64,000 nucleotides of DNA from Polynucleobacter sp. JS-Mosq-20-D10 (GCF_018687755.1 NZ_CP061305.1:1549099-1613098); one strand, 5' to 3'. Positions 17,442 through 27,362 are shown, numbered from the stretch's first letter. Notes: generated from the letters alone by a model not told the origin. Numbers and translations are program-made.

Positions 17442-18367
17442 TGCAATTCCTCTGAAGTAACGGTGGCAGTGCCCAATTTGCCCACCACAATACCACCCGC
17501 ACGATTAGCCAAAGCCATCGCTCTTTCAAGCGGCCAGCCAGCTGCCAATGCTACTGCCAGCGTTCCTATCACGGTATCGCCCGCACCTGATACATCAAAC
17601 ACTTCGCGTGCCTGCGCCTTCACATGGCTCACACCTGCCTCAGTAAATAAACTCATTCCCTCCTCGGAGCGCGTCAGAAGAAGGGCCTCTAGGTTTAAAG
17701 ATTTTCTGAGATCTTGCGCTCTCTTTGTAAGATCCTCTTCACTGGTCCATTGACCCACGACTTGGCGGAGTTCGCTACGGTTTGGAGTAAGTACAGTGGC
17801 GCCACGATATTTAGCGTAGTCATCACCTTTAGGGTCAACGAGAATCGTTTTCTTTTGAGCACGAGCCTGCTCAATCATTAAAGTGACTTGACCTAATGCA
17901 CCCTTGCCGTAGTCAGACAAAATCACCACATCAGCATCGCCTACGAGCTTTTCATAGCGCTCTAATTTTTGAGCCAGTGCTAACTCACTAGGAGCCTCTT
18001 CAAAGTCCAAACGTATCAATTGCTGTTGTCTTGCAATGACTCGTAACTTCACAGTGGTTGGCACTTTGCTGTCGATCTCTAATTGACTATCAACACCACT
18101 CGATTTCAGCAACTCGGTAACGCGATGTCCTGGCTCATCATTACCAATCACACCTAAAATCGTTGTCTTTGCGCCAAGAGCTGCAACGTTACGAGCAACG
18201 TTGGCAGCACCACCCAAACGCTCGTCAATCTTGCCTACTTGAACAACGGGTACTGGCGCCTCAGGAGAAATCCGATTCGTATCACCAAACCAATAGCGAT
18301 CCAGCATGACATCGCCCACTACCAATAAGCGGGCTTTAGAAAACTGTTCTCGGTTAGCTTTTTCCAC
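17438..18367 (-). CDS. hldA: D-glycero-beta-D-manno-heptose-7-phosphate kinase (kinase domain only)
   Basis: It phosphorylates heptose-7-phosphate at C1 in LPS-core synthesis. The 309-residue product is a single PfkB-type kinase domain: VVGDVMLDRYWFGD at the start, LGGAANVARNVAALGA, DPKGDDYAKYRGA, TPNRSEL, and the catalytic SGAGDTVIGTLA anion-hole motif. E. coli HldE fuses this to a nucleotidyltransferase; here that half is absent, so a separate HldC gene is expected elsewhere, as in many betaproteobacteria. It overlaps hldD by four bases and follows ugd after 50 bases. Confidence 0.93.
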   Translation of the reverse strand: MEKANREQFSKARLLVVGDVMLDRYWFGDTNRISPEAPVPVVQVGKIDERLGGAANVARNVAALGAKTTILGVIGNDEPGHRVTELLKSSGVDSQLEIDSKVPTTVKLRVIARQQQLIRLDFEEAPSELALAQKLERYEKLVGDADVVILSDYGKGALGQVTLMIEQARAQKKTILVDPKGDDYAKYRGATVLTPNRSELRQVVGQWTSEEDLTKRAQDLRKSLNLEALLLTRSEEGMSLFTEAGVSHVKAQAREVFDVSGAGDTVIGTLAVALAAGWPLERAMALANRAGGIVVGKLGTATVTSEELQ

Positions 18368-18417
18368 GATGTAACTAATCTCTCTAATCTATCTAAGGAA
18401 TTCTTATTTACTTCTCA

Positions 18418-19782
18418 TTAATTATGACGACCAATACCTCGGTACTCAATGCCTAATTCTTGCATAGCTTGCGGCTCATACAGATTACGACCATCAAAGA
18501 TGATGGGGTTCTTGAGTTTGGCTTTGAGAAGCTCAAAATCCGGGCTACGGAAGGCCTTCCACTCGGTCACGATTACAAGGGCATCGGCGTCTTGGGTTGC
18601 TGCCATTGGATCATCCACCAAGGTCACTTGCTTGAGACCTTCTGGATTGCCCTTGAAGTCTACTTCAAGACAGTGCTTAGTTTCTGGCATCGCTACTGGA
18701 TCATGGGCCACCACTTGGGCGCCGCGCTTGACCAACTCCTGAATGATGACTCGACTAGGTGCCTCGCGCATATCGTCGGTATTGGGTTTAAAAGCCAAGC
18801 CCCACATGGCAAACTTTTTACCTTTAAGGTCAGCACCAAAACGTTTTTCAATCTTCTCTACCAAAATGTATTTTTGGGCTTCGTTGACTGCCTCTACAGC
18901 ATCCAGAATCTTCAGATCACGTCCATGCTCAATAGCAGTTTTAGACAAGGCTGAAACATCCTTGGGAAAGCAAGAGCCGCCGTAGCCTGTACCGGAGTAT
19001 AAAAAGCCATAACCAATGCGGGAGTCTGAACCAATCCCTTGGCGCACGGCTTCAATATCAGCCCCTACCAAATCAGCTAGATTAGCTAACTCATTCATGA
19101 AGGAGATGCGGGTAGCCAACATCGCATTAGCTGCATATTTGGTCAGCTCAGCACTCTTCACATCCATGTAATAAGTGCGCTCATGATGGCGATTAAATGG
19201 GGCATAGAGTTTGCGCATCTGCTCTTTAGCTCTCAGGCCTGCTGGGGTACTTTGCGTTCCAATCACAATGCGATCAGGCCGCATAAAGTCTTCTACAGCA
19301 GCGCCCTCTTTAAGGAACTCTGGATTGGAGACTACGGAGCACAGCTCTGGTGAGAGACCCCTTTTTTGGAGCTCTTCAGTAATCGCAGCTCCAACTTTAT
19401 CAGCAGTGCCCACTGGCACAGTCGATTTATCAACAATCACTTTAGAAGTGGTCATATGGCGACCAATATTGCGAGCAGCTGCTACAACGTATTGCAGATC
19501 AGCTGAACCATCTTCATCTGGAGGGGTACCTACCGCAATAAATTGAATGTCGCCATGATCGACAGAGGCTGCAATATCGGTAGAGAACTGTAAACGGCCC
19601 GCAGCGCGATTGCGCTCAATCATCTCTTTTAAGCCAGGTTCGTAAATAGGCACACCACCAGAATTGAGAATCTCAATCTTTTTAGGGTCGACGTCAACAC
19701 AAAAAACGTTATTGCCCTGCTCTGCTAAGCAAGCGCCTGTAACAAGACCAACGTAACCGCTGCCGATGATGGTGACTTTCAA
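18418..19782 (-). CDS. ugd: UDP-glucose 6-dehydrogenase
   Basis: It oxidises UDP-glucose twice to UDP-glucuronate, a precursor for capsule, LPS or L-Ara4N. The 454-residue product has the NAD loop IGSGYVGLVTGACLAE, VDKSTVPVG, the central EFLKEGAAVEDFMRPDR, and the catalytic cysteine in GTGYGGSCFPKDV, followed by FKPNTDDMREAPS. Length matches the family. It lies between lapB and hldA, all on the minus strand, and may share a transcript with envelope genes. Confidence 0.96.
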   Translation of the reverse strand: MKVTIIGSGYVGLVTGACLAEQGNNVFCVDVDPKKIEILNSGGVPIYEPGLKEMIERNRAAGRLQFSTDIAASVDHGDIQFIAVGTPPDEDGSADLQYVVAAARNIGRHMTTSKVIVDKSTVPVGTADKVGAAITEELQKRGLSPELCSVVSNPEFLKEGAAVEDFMRPDRIVIGTQSTPAGLRAKEQMRKLYAPFNRHHERTYYMDVKSAELTKYAANAMLATRISFMNELANLADLVGADIEAVRQGIGSDSRIGYGFLYSGTGYGGSCFPKDVSALSKTAIEHGRDLKILDAVEAVNEAQKYILVEKIEKRFGADLKGKKFAMWGLAFKPNTDDMREAPSRVIIQELVKRGAQVVAHDPVAMPETKHCLEVDFKGNPEGLKQVTLVDDPMAATQDADALVIVTEWKAFRSPDFELLKAKLKNPIIFDGRNLYEPQAMQELGIEYRGIGRHN

Positions 19783-19828
19783 AATATCTCCCAGTAATTC
19801 AGTATTAGGTTATTCATTGCAAATCAGA

Positions 19829-21040
19829 CTACATTGAAGGGCCGCTAGGAACAGCTCCCTCGCTACGTCTTGGGGAGTATGCCTCCCAATAATTACAACC
19901 TGGACACTGCCAGTAAAAACGTCTCGCACGGAAACCACAGTTACCACAGGTATAGCGAGCCAGACTAGTTGTACGCTGCTTCAGTAAACTCAATGTTGCC
20001 TGTAGATCAGAAACTCGCTCTGGCGTGCCATTGCTCTGGGCTAATGCTAAACGTGTTTCCGCCAATTTCGCGAGAGCACTCAAACTTGGTGAATGCTGCA
20101 TCACCTCAACTAGCATGACCTCAGCAGCTTGCGCCCCACGAATTTGGGTCATATGCTTTTGCACAATGTCGAGTAACTCACCAGAGGCTTGAGTTTTCAG
20201 CAACTCACAAAGCGCACTCAAACCTAAATCTGCCTTATCCAACGCTGTGTGCGCAGCCATCCAGCGATCTGCAAGCAAATGCATATAAGCAGGATGAGTC
20301 TTCGCAATTACAGCCCATACATCAATTGCCTGAGCTGGGCGATCCATGGCTATTAAATAATCACCTTGCAAAATGAGTGCACGTGCGTGATGCGGAACTG
20401 CTTGTAATGCCAACTGAACAGACTGCTCAACTGCCGGCAAATCTTTGCGACGCAATGCTTCTTGACCAAGCTCACAATGAAACTGTGCGATCTCGGTGTG
20501 ATGTGACTTGCCTTGTAAGGCCTCGAGCTCGCTTGCAGCAATAATGGCTTTTTTCCAGTCCCGCTCAATTTGATACATCTCGAGCAGACTCTCTTTTGCG
20601 GGCGCTGCAAACTTGCCTTCACCCACCCGATTTAATGACGCTTCAGCACGGTCTAATAAACCAGCACGCAGAAAATCACGACCTAATTCATAGGCAGCAT
20701 GATCTCGATCACGTGGCTTTAAGTCATCGCGATTAGCCAAGTGTTGGTGAATTCGAATCGCACGCTCAGTTTCGCCACGGCGTCGAAATAAATTACCTAA
20801 AGCAAAGTGAAGATCGATTGTTTCAGGATCAAGCTGAGCGATCTTGACTAATGTCTCAATTGCCTGATCTGGCTGCTCATTTAATAAAAGACTTAAACCT
20901 TTAAAAGTTGAACGTTGCTGACGCATGCGCTCACGCTCATCCATGCGATTCTCAAGACGCAGATCCCAGCGACTAGCCAACCAACCAATGCCAAACATGA
21001 CTGGTATTAACAACAGCCAGGAGGTTGCAATCTGAATCAT
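19829..21040 (-). CDS. lapB: Lipopolysaccharide assembly protein B
   Basis: LapB is an inner-membrane-anchored TPR protein that controls LPS synthesis by promoting FtsH degradation of LpxC. The 403-residue product has one N-terminal transmembrane segment (about 4-22), a stretch of TPR units from about 45 to 350, and a C-terminal rubredoxin-type metal site CGNCGF and CPGC (about 366-385). The family usually pairs with lapA directly upstream; only 60 bases separate this gene from ihfB and no lapA-like frame is present. Downstream are ugd and hldAD, so several envelope functions are together. Confidence 0.93.
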   Translation of the reverse strand: MIQIATSWLLLIPVMFGIGWLASRWDLRLENRMDERERMRQQRSTFKGLSLLLNEQPDQAIETLVKIAQLDPETIDLHFALGNLFRRRGETERAIRIHQHLANRDDLKPRDRDHAAYELGRDFLRAGLLDRAEASLNRVGEGKFAAPAKESLLEMYQIERDWKKAIIAASELEALQGKSHHTEIAQFHCELGQEALRRKDLPAVEQSVQLALQAVPHHARALILQGDYLIAMDRPAQAIDVWAVIAKTHPAYMHLLADRWMAAHTALDKADLGLSALCELLKTQASGELLDIVQKHMTQIRGAQAAEVMLVEVMQHSPSLSALAKLAETRLALAQSNGTPERVSDLQATLSLLKQRTTSLARYTCGNCGFRARRFYWQCPGCNYWEAYSPRRSEGAVPSGPSM

Positions 21041-21100
21041 GCTGTGCAGAACTTAAATAAAAAAATGGTCCGAATGGACCACTGGATATGCGCTATGTGA

Positions 21101-21445
21101 CTAGGCACCAGAACCCTCTTTAGGGCTCACCTGCTTCAGAGGCTTGTAATCAACACGCTCACGTAATTCTTTACCTGGCTTGAAATGGGGTACACGCTTT
21201 TCTGGGATCAATACCTTCTCACCAGATTTTGGGTTACGACCAGTGCGTGCAGGCCGATGATGCAAAACAAAGCTACCAACACCGCGCAACTCAATCCGCT
21301 TGCCTTCGGCCAAAGCGTGAGTCATCGTGTCTAGCAAAGTTTTTACAGCCAACTCTACATCTCTTGGTAGCAGCTGGGGAAACTGCTCCGCCAAACTCTC
21401 CACGAGCTCGGAACGAGTAATTGCTTGTTGCTCTTGATCTGACAT
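21101..21445 (-). CDS. ihfB: Integration host factor beta subunit
   Basis: IHF beta with IHF alpha bends DNA sharply and shapes transcription, replication and recombination. The ATG at 21445 (MSDQEQQAITRSELVESLAE) gives 114 residues, somewhat longer than E. coli IHF beta; a longer frame beginning at TTG 21454 would start inside the rpsA terminator and is less likely. The signature GRNPKSGEKVLIPEK and PHFKPGKELRERV is intact. A short charged C-terminal tail of about 15 residues follows. It is downstream of rpsA, the standard rpsA-ihfB order. Confidence 0.93.
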   Translation of the reverse strand: MSDQEQQAITRSELVESLAEQFPQLLPRDVELAVKTLLDTMTHALAEGKRIELRGVGSFVLHHRPARTGRNPKSGEKVLIPEKRVPHFKPGKELRERVDYKPLKQVSPKEGSGA

Positions 21446-21454
21446 ATCTATCAA

Positions 21455-21489
21455 TAAAAAAACCGCCGCCCTCCTTATGGAAAGCGGCG
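21455..21489 (-). terminator. Terminator after rpsA
   Basis: On the minus strand CGCCGC (21489-21484) pairs with GCGGCG (21469-21464), followed by a run of seven T (21462-21456). It ends nine bases before the ihfB ATG, so it would limit rpsA read-through into ihfB, acting as an attenuator between the two. Confidence 0.7.
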
Positions 21490-21497
21490 ATATTGAT

Positions 21498-23171
21498 TTA
21501 GCCTTGATTGTCCATTTTTGCTTTTAACAAGGCGCCCAAGTTGGTTGTGCCAGACTGCGCATCACCTTGGAGCTTGCTCATAGCATCTTGTTGGTCAGAG
21601 CTGTCTTTAGCTTTGATTGAAAGATTGATTGCACGTGACTTGCGATCAATATTAATGATCATTGCAGTTACGCTATCGCCTTCTTTCAATACATTGCGTG
21701 CATCTTCAACGCGATCTGTTGAGATCTCAGAAGCACGTAAGTAAGCTTCAACTTCATCAGCCAAGTGAATCGTTGCACCCTTAGCATCAACAGCCTTCAC
21801 AGTACCAGTTACAAGGCTACCCTTGTCACTTACGGATGTGTAGTTATTGAATGGGTCACCAGACAATTGCTTGATACCGAGAGAGATACGCTCTTTCTCA
21901 ACATCAATAGCCAATACAGTAGCTTCAACTTCATCGCCTTTTTTGTATTTCTTAACAGCTTCTTCGCCAGGCTCATTCCAAGAAATGTCCGAAAGGTGAA
22001 CCAAACCGTCAATACCACCAGGCAAGCCAATGAACACGCCAAAGTCAGTAATCGACTTGATTGCGCCAGTCAACTTGTCGCCTTTTTGTTGGCCACGTGA
22101 GAACTCTTCCCATGGATTTGCTTTGCACTGCTTGATGCCCAAGCTGATACGACGCTTGTCTTCATCAATATCCAGAACCATGACTTCAACTTCGGTTCCT
22201 AATGCAGTAGCTTTGCTTGGAGCAACGTTCTTGTTGGTCCAGTCCATTTCAGAAACGTGTACCAAACCTTCGATACCAGATTCGATTTCTACGAACGCGC
22301 CGTAATCAGTCAGGTTGGTTACCTTACCGAATAAACGGGTGTTTGGTGGGTAACGACGAGCGATACCAACCCATGGATCATCACCAAGCTGCTTCACGCC
22401 GAGTGAAACACGGTTCTTCTCTTGATCAAACTTCAAAATCTTTGCGGTAACTTCTTGACCAACAGTCAACATCTCGCTTGGGTGACGCACACGACGCCAT
22501 GCCAAATCGGTAATGTGCAAGAGTCCGTCGATACCACCGAGGTCCACGAACGCGCCGTAGTCAGTGATGTTCTTAACGATACCTTGAACAACGCTACCTT
22601 CTTTGAGGTTAGACATCAACTTCGCGCGCTCTTCACCTTGGCTAGCTTCAACAACTGCACGACGTGACAACACTACGTTATTACGCTTACGGTCAAGCTT
22701 GATAACCTTGAACTCCATCGTCTTACCTTCGTAAGGGCTGGTGTCTTTGATTGGGCGTGTATCAACGAGTGATCCAGGCAAGAATGCACGGATACCGTTC
22801 ACCATGACTGTCAAGCCACCTTTGACCTTACCGGTAACAGTACCAGTAACGATCTCAGCTTGCTCAAGCGCTTTCTCCAAGTTCATCCATGATGCCAAGC
22901 GTTTCGCTTTGTCACGGGAAAGGATTGTGTCGCCATAGCCGTTCTCCAGAGCGTCAATAGCAACAGAAACGAAATCGCCAGGAGCTACTTCAATCTCTCC
23001 AGCGTCGTTATGGAATTCTTCAACAGGAATAAACGCTTCGGATTTCAATCCAGCGTTAACAACGACGAAGTTATGGTCGATGCGAAGTACTTCAGCCGAA
23101 ATAACTTGGCCGGTCTTCATATTCGATCGGGTTAATGATTCTTCAAATAGTTCTGCAAATGATTCAGACAT
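21498..23171 (-). CDS. rpsA: 30S ribosomal protein S1
   Basis: S1 binds mRNA leaders and helps place mRNA on the 30S subunit. The 557-residue protein carries six S1 (OB-fold) repeats; clear repeat openings with YGAFVDLGGIDGLLHITD, YGAFVEIESGIEGLVHVSE and FGVFIGLPGGIDGLVHLSD are seen. The N-terminus MSESFAELFEESL is typical. It is flanked by cmk upstream (143-base gap, probably with its own promoter) and ihfB downstream. S1 usually represses its own translation; I saw no defined leader structure to assign that to. Confidence 0.97.
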   Translation of the reverse strand: MSESFAELFEESLTRSNMKTGQVISAEVLRIDHNFVVVNAGLKSEAFIPVEEFHNDAGEIEVAPGDFVSVAIDALENGYGDTILSRDKAKRLASWMNLEKALEQAEIVTGTVTGKVKGGLTVMVNGIRAFLPGSLVDTRPIKDTSPYEGKTMEFKVIKLDRKRNNVVLSRRAVVEASQGEERAKLMSNLKEGSVVQGIVKNITDYGAFVDLGGIDGLLHITDLAWRRVRHPSEMLTVGQEVTAKILKFDQEKNRVSLGVKQLGDDPWVGIARRYPPNTRLFGKVTNLTDYGAFVEIESGIEGLVHVSEMDWTNKNVAPSKATALGTEVEVMVLDIDEDKRRISLGIKQCKANPWEEFSRGQQKGDKLTGAIKSITDFGVFIGLPGGIDGLVHLSDISWNEPGEEAVKKYKKGDEVEATVLAIDVEKERISLGIKQLSGDPFNNYTSVSDKGSLVTGTVKAVDAKGATIHLADEVEAYLRASEISTDRVEDARNVLKEGDSVTAMIINIDRKSRAINLSIKAKDSSDQQDAMSKLQGDAQSGTTNLGALLKAKMDNQG

Positions 23172-23314
23172 TTATATATTCACTTTGTGCCGCCAGAAGA
23201 CCTGACGGGTTAGGTTAAAAAAGCCCCAAGAAACACGCTAAATTAGATAATCGCGTTGTAGAGTTTCTTAAGACGCCAAAACAACTTCTATTGCTATTTA
23301 CTGCTCACCTAAAA

Positions 23315-23977
23315 TTAAGCTGTTTTTGATTGATACCAATCTAAAACCGTCTTAACTGCTTGATCTATCGATAATTCCGATGTTTCTAGCACTTCGGCGC
23401 CGTCTGCGACTAACAAAGGAGCGGCACCTCGACTACTGTCTCTAGCATCGCGCTCTTGCAAATCGTGCAACAAGTCCTCTAGTTTAACAGAAATTCCCTT
23501 AGCTATCAATTGCTTATACCGTCGTTCAGCTCTAGCTTCAGCAGTCGCCGTGAGGAAAATCTTCAAAACAGCATCGGGAAATATCACGCTTGCCATGTCG
23601 CGACCATCAGCAACTAAGCCCGGAGCAAGCCTAAAGCCATGTTGAACAGCCACTAAAGCCTGCCTGACCTCTGGATGAACCGCAATTGCGGAGGCTCGTA
23701 AACCAACACTTTCTGTGCGAATAGCATCCGTCACATCTTCCGAATTGAGCAGAATTTGGCCATTTTTGAAGGAAATCACCAGTTTTTTAGCCAAAATACC
23801 CAGTTCTGGGCCATTTTGAGGATCAATGGATGCTTTTTGACTCCCCAAAGCGACAAGCCGGTAGAGTGCACCACTGTCCAGGTAATGAAAGCCCAACTTT
23901 TCCGCCACCAAAGAAGCCACCGTCCCTTTACCGGAAGCGGTTGGCCCATCTATAGCAATCACTGGAGGCAAATTCAT
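23315..23977 (-). CDS. cmk: Cytidylate kinase
   Basis: It phosphorylates CMP and dCMP with ATP for pyrimidine nucleotide synthesis. The 220-residue product has the P-loop variant IDGPTASGKGTVASLVAEKLG near its start, LDSGALYRLVA, VADGRDMASVIFPDA, and the late RDARDSSRGAAPL region of Cmk. An in-frame TTG immediately upstream gives only one more residue; ATG at 23977 is preferred. It lies nine to twelve bases after aroA in the conserved aroA-cmk-rpsA order. Confidence 0.95.
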   Translation of the reverse strand: MNLPPVIAIDGPTASGKGTVASLVAEKLGFHYLDSGALYRLVALGSQKASIDPQNGPELGILAKKLVISFKNGQILLNSEDVTDAIRTESVGLRASAIAVHPEVRQALVAVQHGFRLAPGLVADGRDMASVIFPDAVLKIFLTATAEARAERRYKQLIAKGISVKLEDLLHDLQERDARDSSRGAAPLLVADGAEVLETSELSIDQAVKTVLDWYQSKTA

Positions 23978-23989
23978 CAAAAGCGATTT

Positions 23990-25318
23990 CTAGGAGACGA
24001 TCTTTGCGAACTCAGCAAAGTAAGTGGGGAAGGTTTTAGCAACACAGTTGGGATCATTGATCTTGAGCGCATTAGGGCCAAAAGCGGCTAATGAGAAGCA
24101 CATGGCCATACGATGGTCATCATAAGTATCGATACCTTCAGCGGAAGACTTCCAGTCAGAAGCAGACGATGGCGCTTGGACTACGATGTAATCAGCGCCC
24201 TCTTCGACAATGGCGCCCACTTTTGTTAATTCCTTAGTCATTGCTGCAATACGATCCGTTTCCTTCACACGCCAGCTCGCAATATTGTTCAAACGCGTAG
24301 GGCCTTCAGCAAATAAAGCTGCAACTGCCAAAGTCATCGCCGCATCCGGAATTTCTGTGCAATCGATCGTAATGCCATTGAGCTTGCCATTCGTATTCTG
24401 AACGCCAGTAACTTCAATCCAATCTTCCCCAAAAGAAATCTTTGCACCCATTAATGCGAGTGCATCAGCAAAAGCCACATCACCCTGAATACTTTGACTA
24501 CCAACACCCAAGACACGCACTGGTCCACCACCAATCGCGCCAAGCGCCAAGAAGTAAGAAGCAGAAGATGCGTCACCCTCAACCGATAGGGCGCCAGGGC
24601 TTTGATAAACCGCATCAGAAGTCTTTGCAGGAATTACAAAAGACTGTGCATCAGGACAAGCTACTTTGACACCAAAACGCGCCATGAGCTTGAGCGTGAT
24701 ATCGATATAAGGACGAGAAATCAACTCACCAATCACTTCGATCCGAACTGGCTGTTTTGCAACTAAAGGCAAAGCCATCAACAAGGCTGTCAGGAATTGG
24801 CTAGAGACATCGCCGCGTACCTTCACTACATCTTGAATTTCAATATCAGCAGCAAGAATCTTGATCGGCGGATAACCTTCTTGTAATTCATAGTCAATCT
24901 TTGCGCCCACTTGGCGCAGACCATCCACTAAATCTCGAATTGGCCTTTCATGCATACGAGGCACACCAGACAAGCGGTAGTTACCGCCCTGCATTGCAAG
25001 AGCTGCTGTTAGCGGACGAATTGCCGTACCTGCATTACCCATAAAAAGATCTGCATTTTGTATCGGGAACTTCCCACTGCAACCTTCAACCACACAGACT
25101 TTGTCAGCATGGTCAGTTACCGATAGACCCAATTGACGAAGTGCATTACGCATCACCTGGGTATCGTCAGCATCCAGTAAATTTTTGAGGGTGGTTGTGC
25201 CTGAGGACAGGGCAGCCAATAACAAAGCGCGATTAGAAATACTCTTAGATCCCGGCAAGATAATCGAGCCTTGCGCTCTTTTGAAGGGCCCAACTTGAAT
25301 ATCTGGTAACCCACTCAT
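23990..25318 (-). CDS. aroA: 3-phosphoshikimate 1-carboxyvinyltransferase (EPSP synthase)
   Basis: The sixth step of the shikimate pathway, joining PEP to shikimate-3-phosphate. The 442-residue protein shows GSKSISNRALLLAAL (phosphate binding), LFMGNAGTAIRPLTAAL, the RPIRDLVDGLRQVGA segment, and the late YDDHRMAMCFSLAA. ATG 25318 overlaps the tyrA stop (ATGA), implying coupling. The NAGTAIRP segment has Ala and Arg in the usual class I positions, so it appears to be a glyphosate-sensitive class I enzyme; this is inference. Confidence 0.96.
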   Translation of the reverse strand: MSGLPDIQVGPFKRAQGSIILPGSKSISNRALLLAALSSGTTTLKNLLDADDTQVMRNALRQLGLSVTDHADKVCVVEGCSGKFPIQNADLFMGNAGTAIRPLTAALAMQGGNYRLSGVPRMHERPIRDLVDGLRQVGAKIDYELQEGYPPIKILAADIEIQDVVKVRGDVSSQFLTALLMALPLVAKQPVRIEVIGELISRPYIDITLKLMARFGVKVACPDAQSFVIPAKTSDAVYQSPGALSVEGDASSASYFLALGAIGGGPVRVLGVGSQSIQGDVAFADALALMGAKISFGEDWIEVTGVQNTNGKLNGITIDCTEIPDAAMTLAVAALFAEGPTRLNNIASWRVKETDRIAAMTKELTKVGAIVEEGADYIVVQAPSSASDWKSSAEGIDTYDDHRMAMCFSLAAFGPNALKINDPNCVAKTFPTYFAEFAKIVS

Positions 25319-26199
25319 CAAAGTACATCCAAGTCTTGGCGTGCTTTGCTGGCCTTCTTGAATAACTTCTCTAAGCCTGAACCATCATTCTCAGCAATCA
25401 ATTTACGCATGTGGTTCACGATGAGCAAATATTGGTCAAGCTCCTTGAGAACTGCGGTGCGATTACCCAAGCAAATATCACGCCACATCTCTGGGCTCGA
25501 AGCTGCAATACGTGTGAAATCTTTAAAGCCTGCGCCCACATGACCAAGCTTTTGATCGGCATCCTCTGAGTTCACAACACTGGCCATTAATGCATAAGAC
25601 AACAGATGTGGCAAATGGGAGACTGCTGCATAGATCGCATCATGCTGAACACAAGAAATCTTTTTAACAACAGAGCCAACTGACTGCCAAAAGCCTTCGA
25701 TTAAATCTGTATCTTGTGGAGAGTTTTCTTGCAGGGGGCAAAGAATGGTTTGCTTACCTTCAAATAAATCTGCTTTTGCAGCGCCAGCACCATGTTGCGC
25801 ACCACCTGCAATCGGATGAGCTGGTACAAACTGGCAAGCTTTTTTACCCAAGACTTCTTTGGCAGCCAAAATCACATCACCCTTAGTACTGCCCGCATCT
25901 GTAATCATTGTTCTGGGTTCGAGATGAGGTTCGATGGCTTCAAAGGCTGCACGCATCTGCGCCACTGGCATACACAACACAATCACATCGGCCTGCTTAG
26001 TCGCCTCAGCCAGATCCACTGCAGCATCTATAGCACCCATCTTGAGAGCTTGATCTAGATTCGGGGCGCTACGGCCGACACCCAAGACCTGATTGACCAC
26101 GCCCGCTTTTTTTAATGCTAGGCCTAAGGAAGCACCAATTAGACCAACACCAACAATCGCAACGGTACCGTAATTACTGGATGGATTAATGATGGCCAT
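25318..26199 (-). CDS. tyrA: Prephenate dehydrogenase
   Basis: It converts prephenate to 4-hydroxyphenylpyruvate in tyrosine synthesis (or arogenate to tyrosine if cyclohexadienyl-type). The 293-residue protein has the NAD(P) loop VGVGLIGASLGLAL (about 15-28), VPAHPIAGGAQHGAGAA with the substrate histidine, and the AVSHLPHLLSYALM motif with a catalytic histidine. There is no chorismate mutase or ACT domain. It lies 32 bases after hisC and overlaps aroA by a base. Confidence 0.93.
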   Translation of the reverse strand: MAIINPSSNYGTVAIVGVGLIGASLGLALKKAGVVNQVLGVGRSAPNLDQALKMGAIDAAVDLAEATKQADVIVLCMPVAQMRAAFEAIEPHLEPRTMITDAGSTKGDVILAAKEVLGKKACQFVPAHPIAGGAQHGAGAAKADLFEGKQTILCPLQENSPQDTDLIEGFWQSVGSVVKKISCVQHDAIYAAVSHLPHLLSYALMASVVNSEDADQKLGHVGAGFKDFTRIAASSPEMWRDICLGNRTAVLKELDQYLLIVNHMRKLIAENDGSGLEKLFKKASKARQDLDVL

Positions 26200-26231
26200 T
26201 GACTTATAAAATTTATCTGATTGACGTTGAA

Positions 26232-27362
26232 TTATTGCTGCGCCAAAATATCTTGTAGGGCAGAAATAAAAGCCGCATTCTCTTCAGGTAAGCCGATAGA
26301 GATCCGTAACCACTGTGGCAAACCATAATTACCAACTGGGCGAACAATAATGCCACGCTTAAGCAACTCTAAATTAATACGAGTACCAGCACCATCATCC
26401 TCGCCCACTCTCACCAGCACAAAGTTTCCAGCTGACGGAAGATAGGTTAAGCCAATTGCATCAAATGCTTGTGTCAGTTGAACTAAACCAGCGCGATTCA
26501 ATTCAAAGCCTTTCTGCAAGAAAGCAGAATCTTGAAATGCTGCGATCGCAGCTGCCTGCGCAAGACTATTGACGTTAAATGGTTGCCGAATTCGATTGAG
26601 TAGATCTGTCAAGGCAGGTTGAGCGACACCATATCCGATTCGTAAGCCTGCCAAACCATACGCTTTAGAGAAGCTACGCGACAAGATCATATTTGGGAAG
26701 CGCTTGACCCAAGCAATAGCGTCATAGCGCTGCTCTAGGGCAAGGTACTCGTTATAAGCCTCATCCAGCACGACCACCACATGAGCAGGCACAGCCATTA
26801 AGAAATCTTCGATCTCTTTAGCGCTGAGGTAACTGCCAGTCGGATTATTGGGATTAGCCACAAACACCAACTTCGCTTTATCACCTGAGGCTTTAACTGC
26901 TTGCAGCATGGCAGGCAGGTCATGACCATACATTGCAGTTGCAGCCACCTCAATCGCCTTAGCGCCAACAGCTTGTGTCGCCAATGGATAAACCGCAAAG
27001 GCATGTTTAGAGAAAATCACTTCATCGCTAGCTTGAGCCACTGCACGTGCAGCTAACTCCAAAATGTCGTTACTACCATTACCTAAAGTAATCCAATCCG
27101 CTGGAACACCTAAGCGCGCTGACAAAACAGCCTTTAATTCAAAACCATTAGAGTCTGGATAGCGACCTAAGTCACTCGCAGCCTTCAGCATGGCATCTTG
27201 CGCCGACTTTGGCATACCCAATGGATTTTCATTGGAAGCCAACTTCACGATCTTGTTTTCATCAAGGCCGTATTCACGCGCAACCTCACTGATAGGTCGC
27301 CCGCCAACATAGGGTGCTATCGCATGAATATGCTTTAAACCGATATTAGATTTTGATGTCAT
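26232..27362 (-). CDS. hisC: Histidinol-phosphate / aromatic aminotransferase HisC
   Basis: A PLP aminotransferase of 376 residues. The PLP lysine is in SRSFSKAYGLAGLRIGYG, with NPNNPTG (substrate/cofactor loop) and LDEAYNEY. Placed between pheA and tyrA, it is the HisC2 type likely used for phenylalanine and tyrosine as well as histidinol phosphate; the context, not the sequence alone, supports this. Its ATG overlaps the pheA stop by four bases. Confidence 0.93.
   Translation of the reverse strand: MTSKSNIGLKHIHAIAPYVGGRPISEVAREYGLDENKIVKLASNENPLGMPKSAQDAMLKAASDLGRYPDSNGFELKAVLSARLGVPADWITLGNGSNDILELAARAVAQASDEVIFSKHAFAVYPLATQAVGAKAIEVAATAMYGHDLPAMLQAVKASGDKAKLVFVANPNNPTGSYLSAKEIEDFLMAVPAHVVVVLDEAYNEYLALEQRYDAIAWVKRFPNMILSRSFSKAYGLAGLRIGYGVAQPALTDLLNRIRQPFNVNSLAQAAAIAAFQDSAFLQKGFELNRAGLVQLTQAFDAIGLTYLPSAGNFVLVRVGEDDGAGTRINLELLKRGIIVRPVGNYGLPQWLRISIGLPEENAAFISALQDILAQQ

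Noticed and set aside
21446..21454. ihfB start at TTG 21454
   Set aside because: It lies directly next to the rpsA terminator; ATG 21445 fits the family N-terminus.
23228..23269. AAGAAAC/GTTTCTT arms upstream of rpsA
   Set aside because: Only seven A/T-rich bases with a 28-base spacer; too weak to claim as a leader structure.
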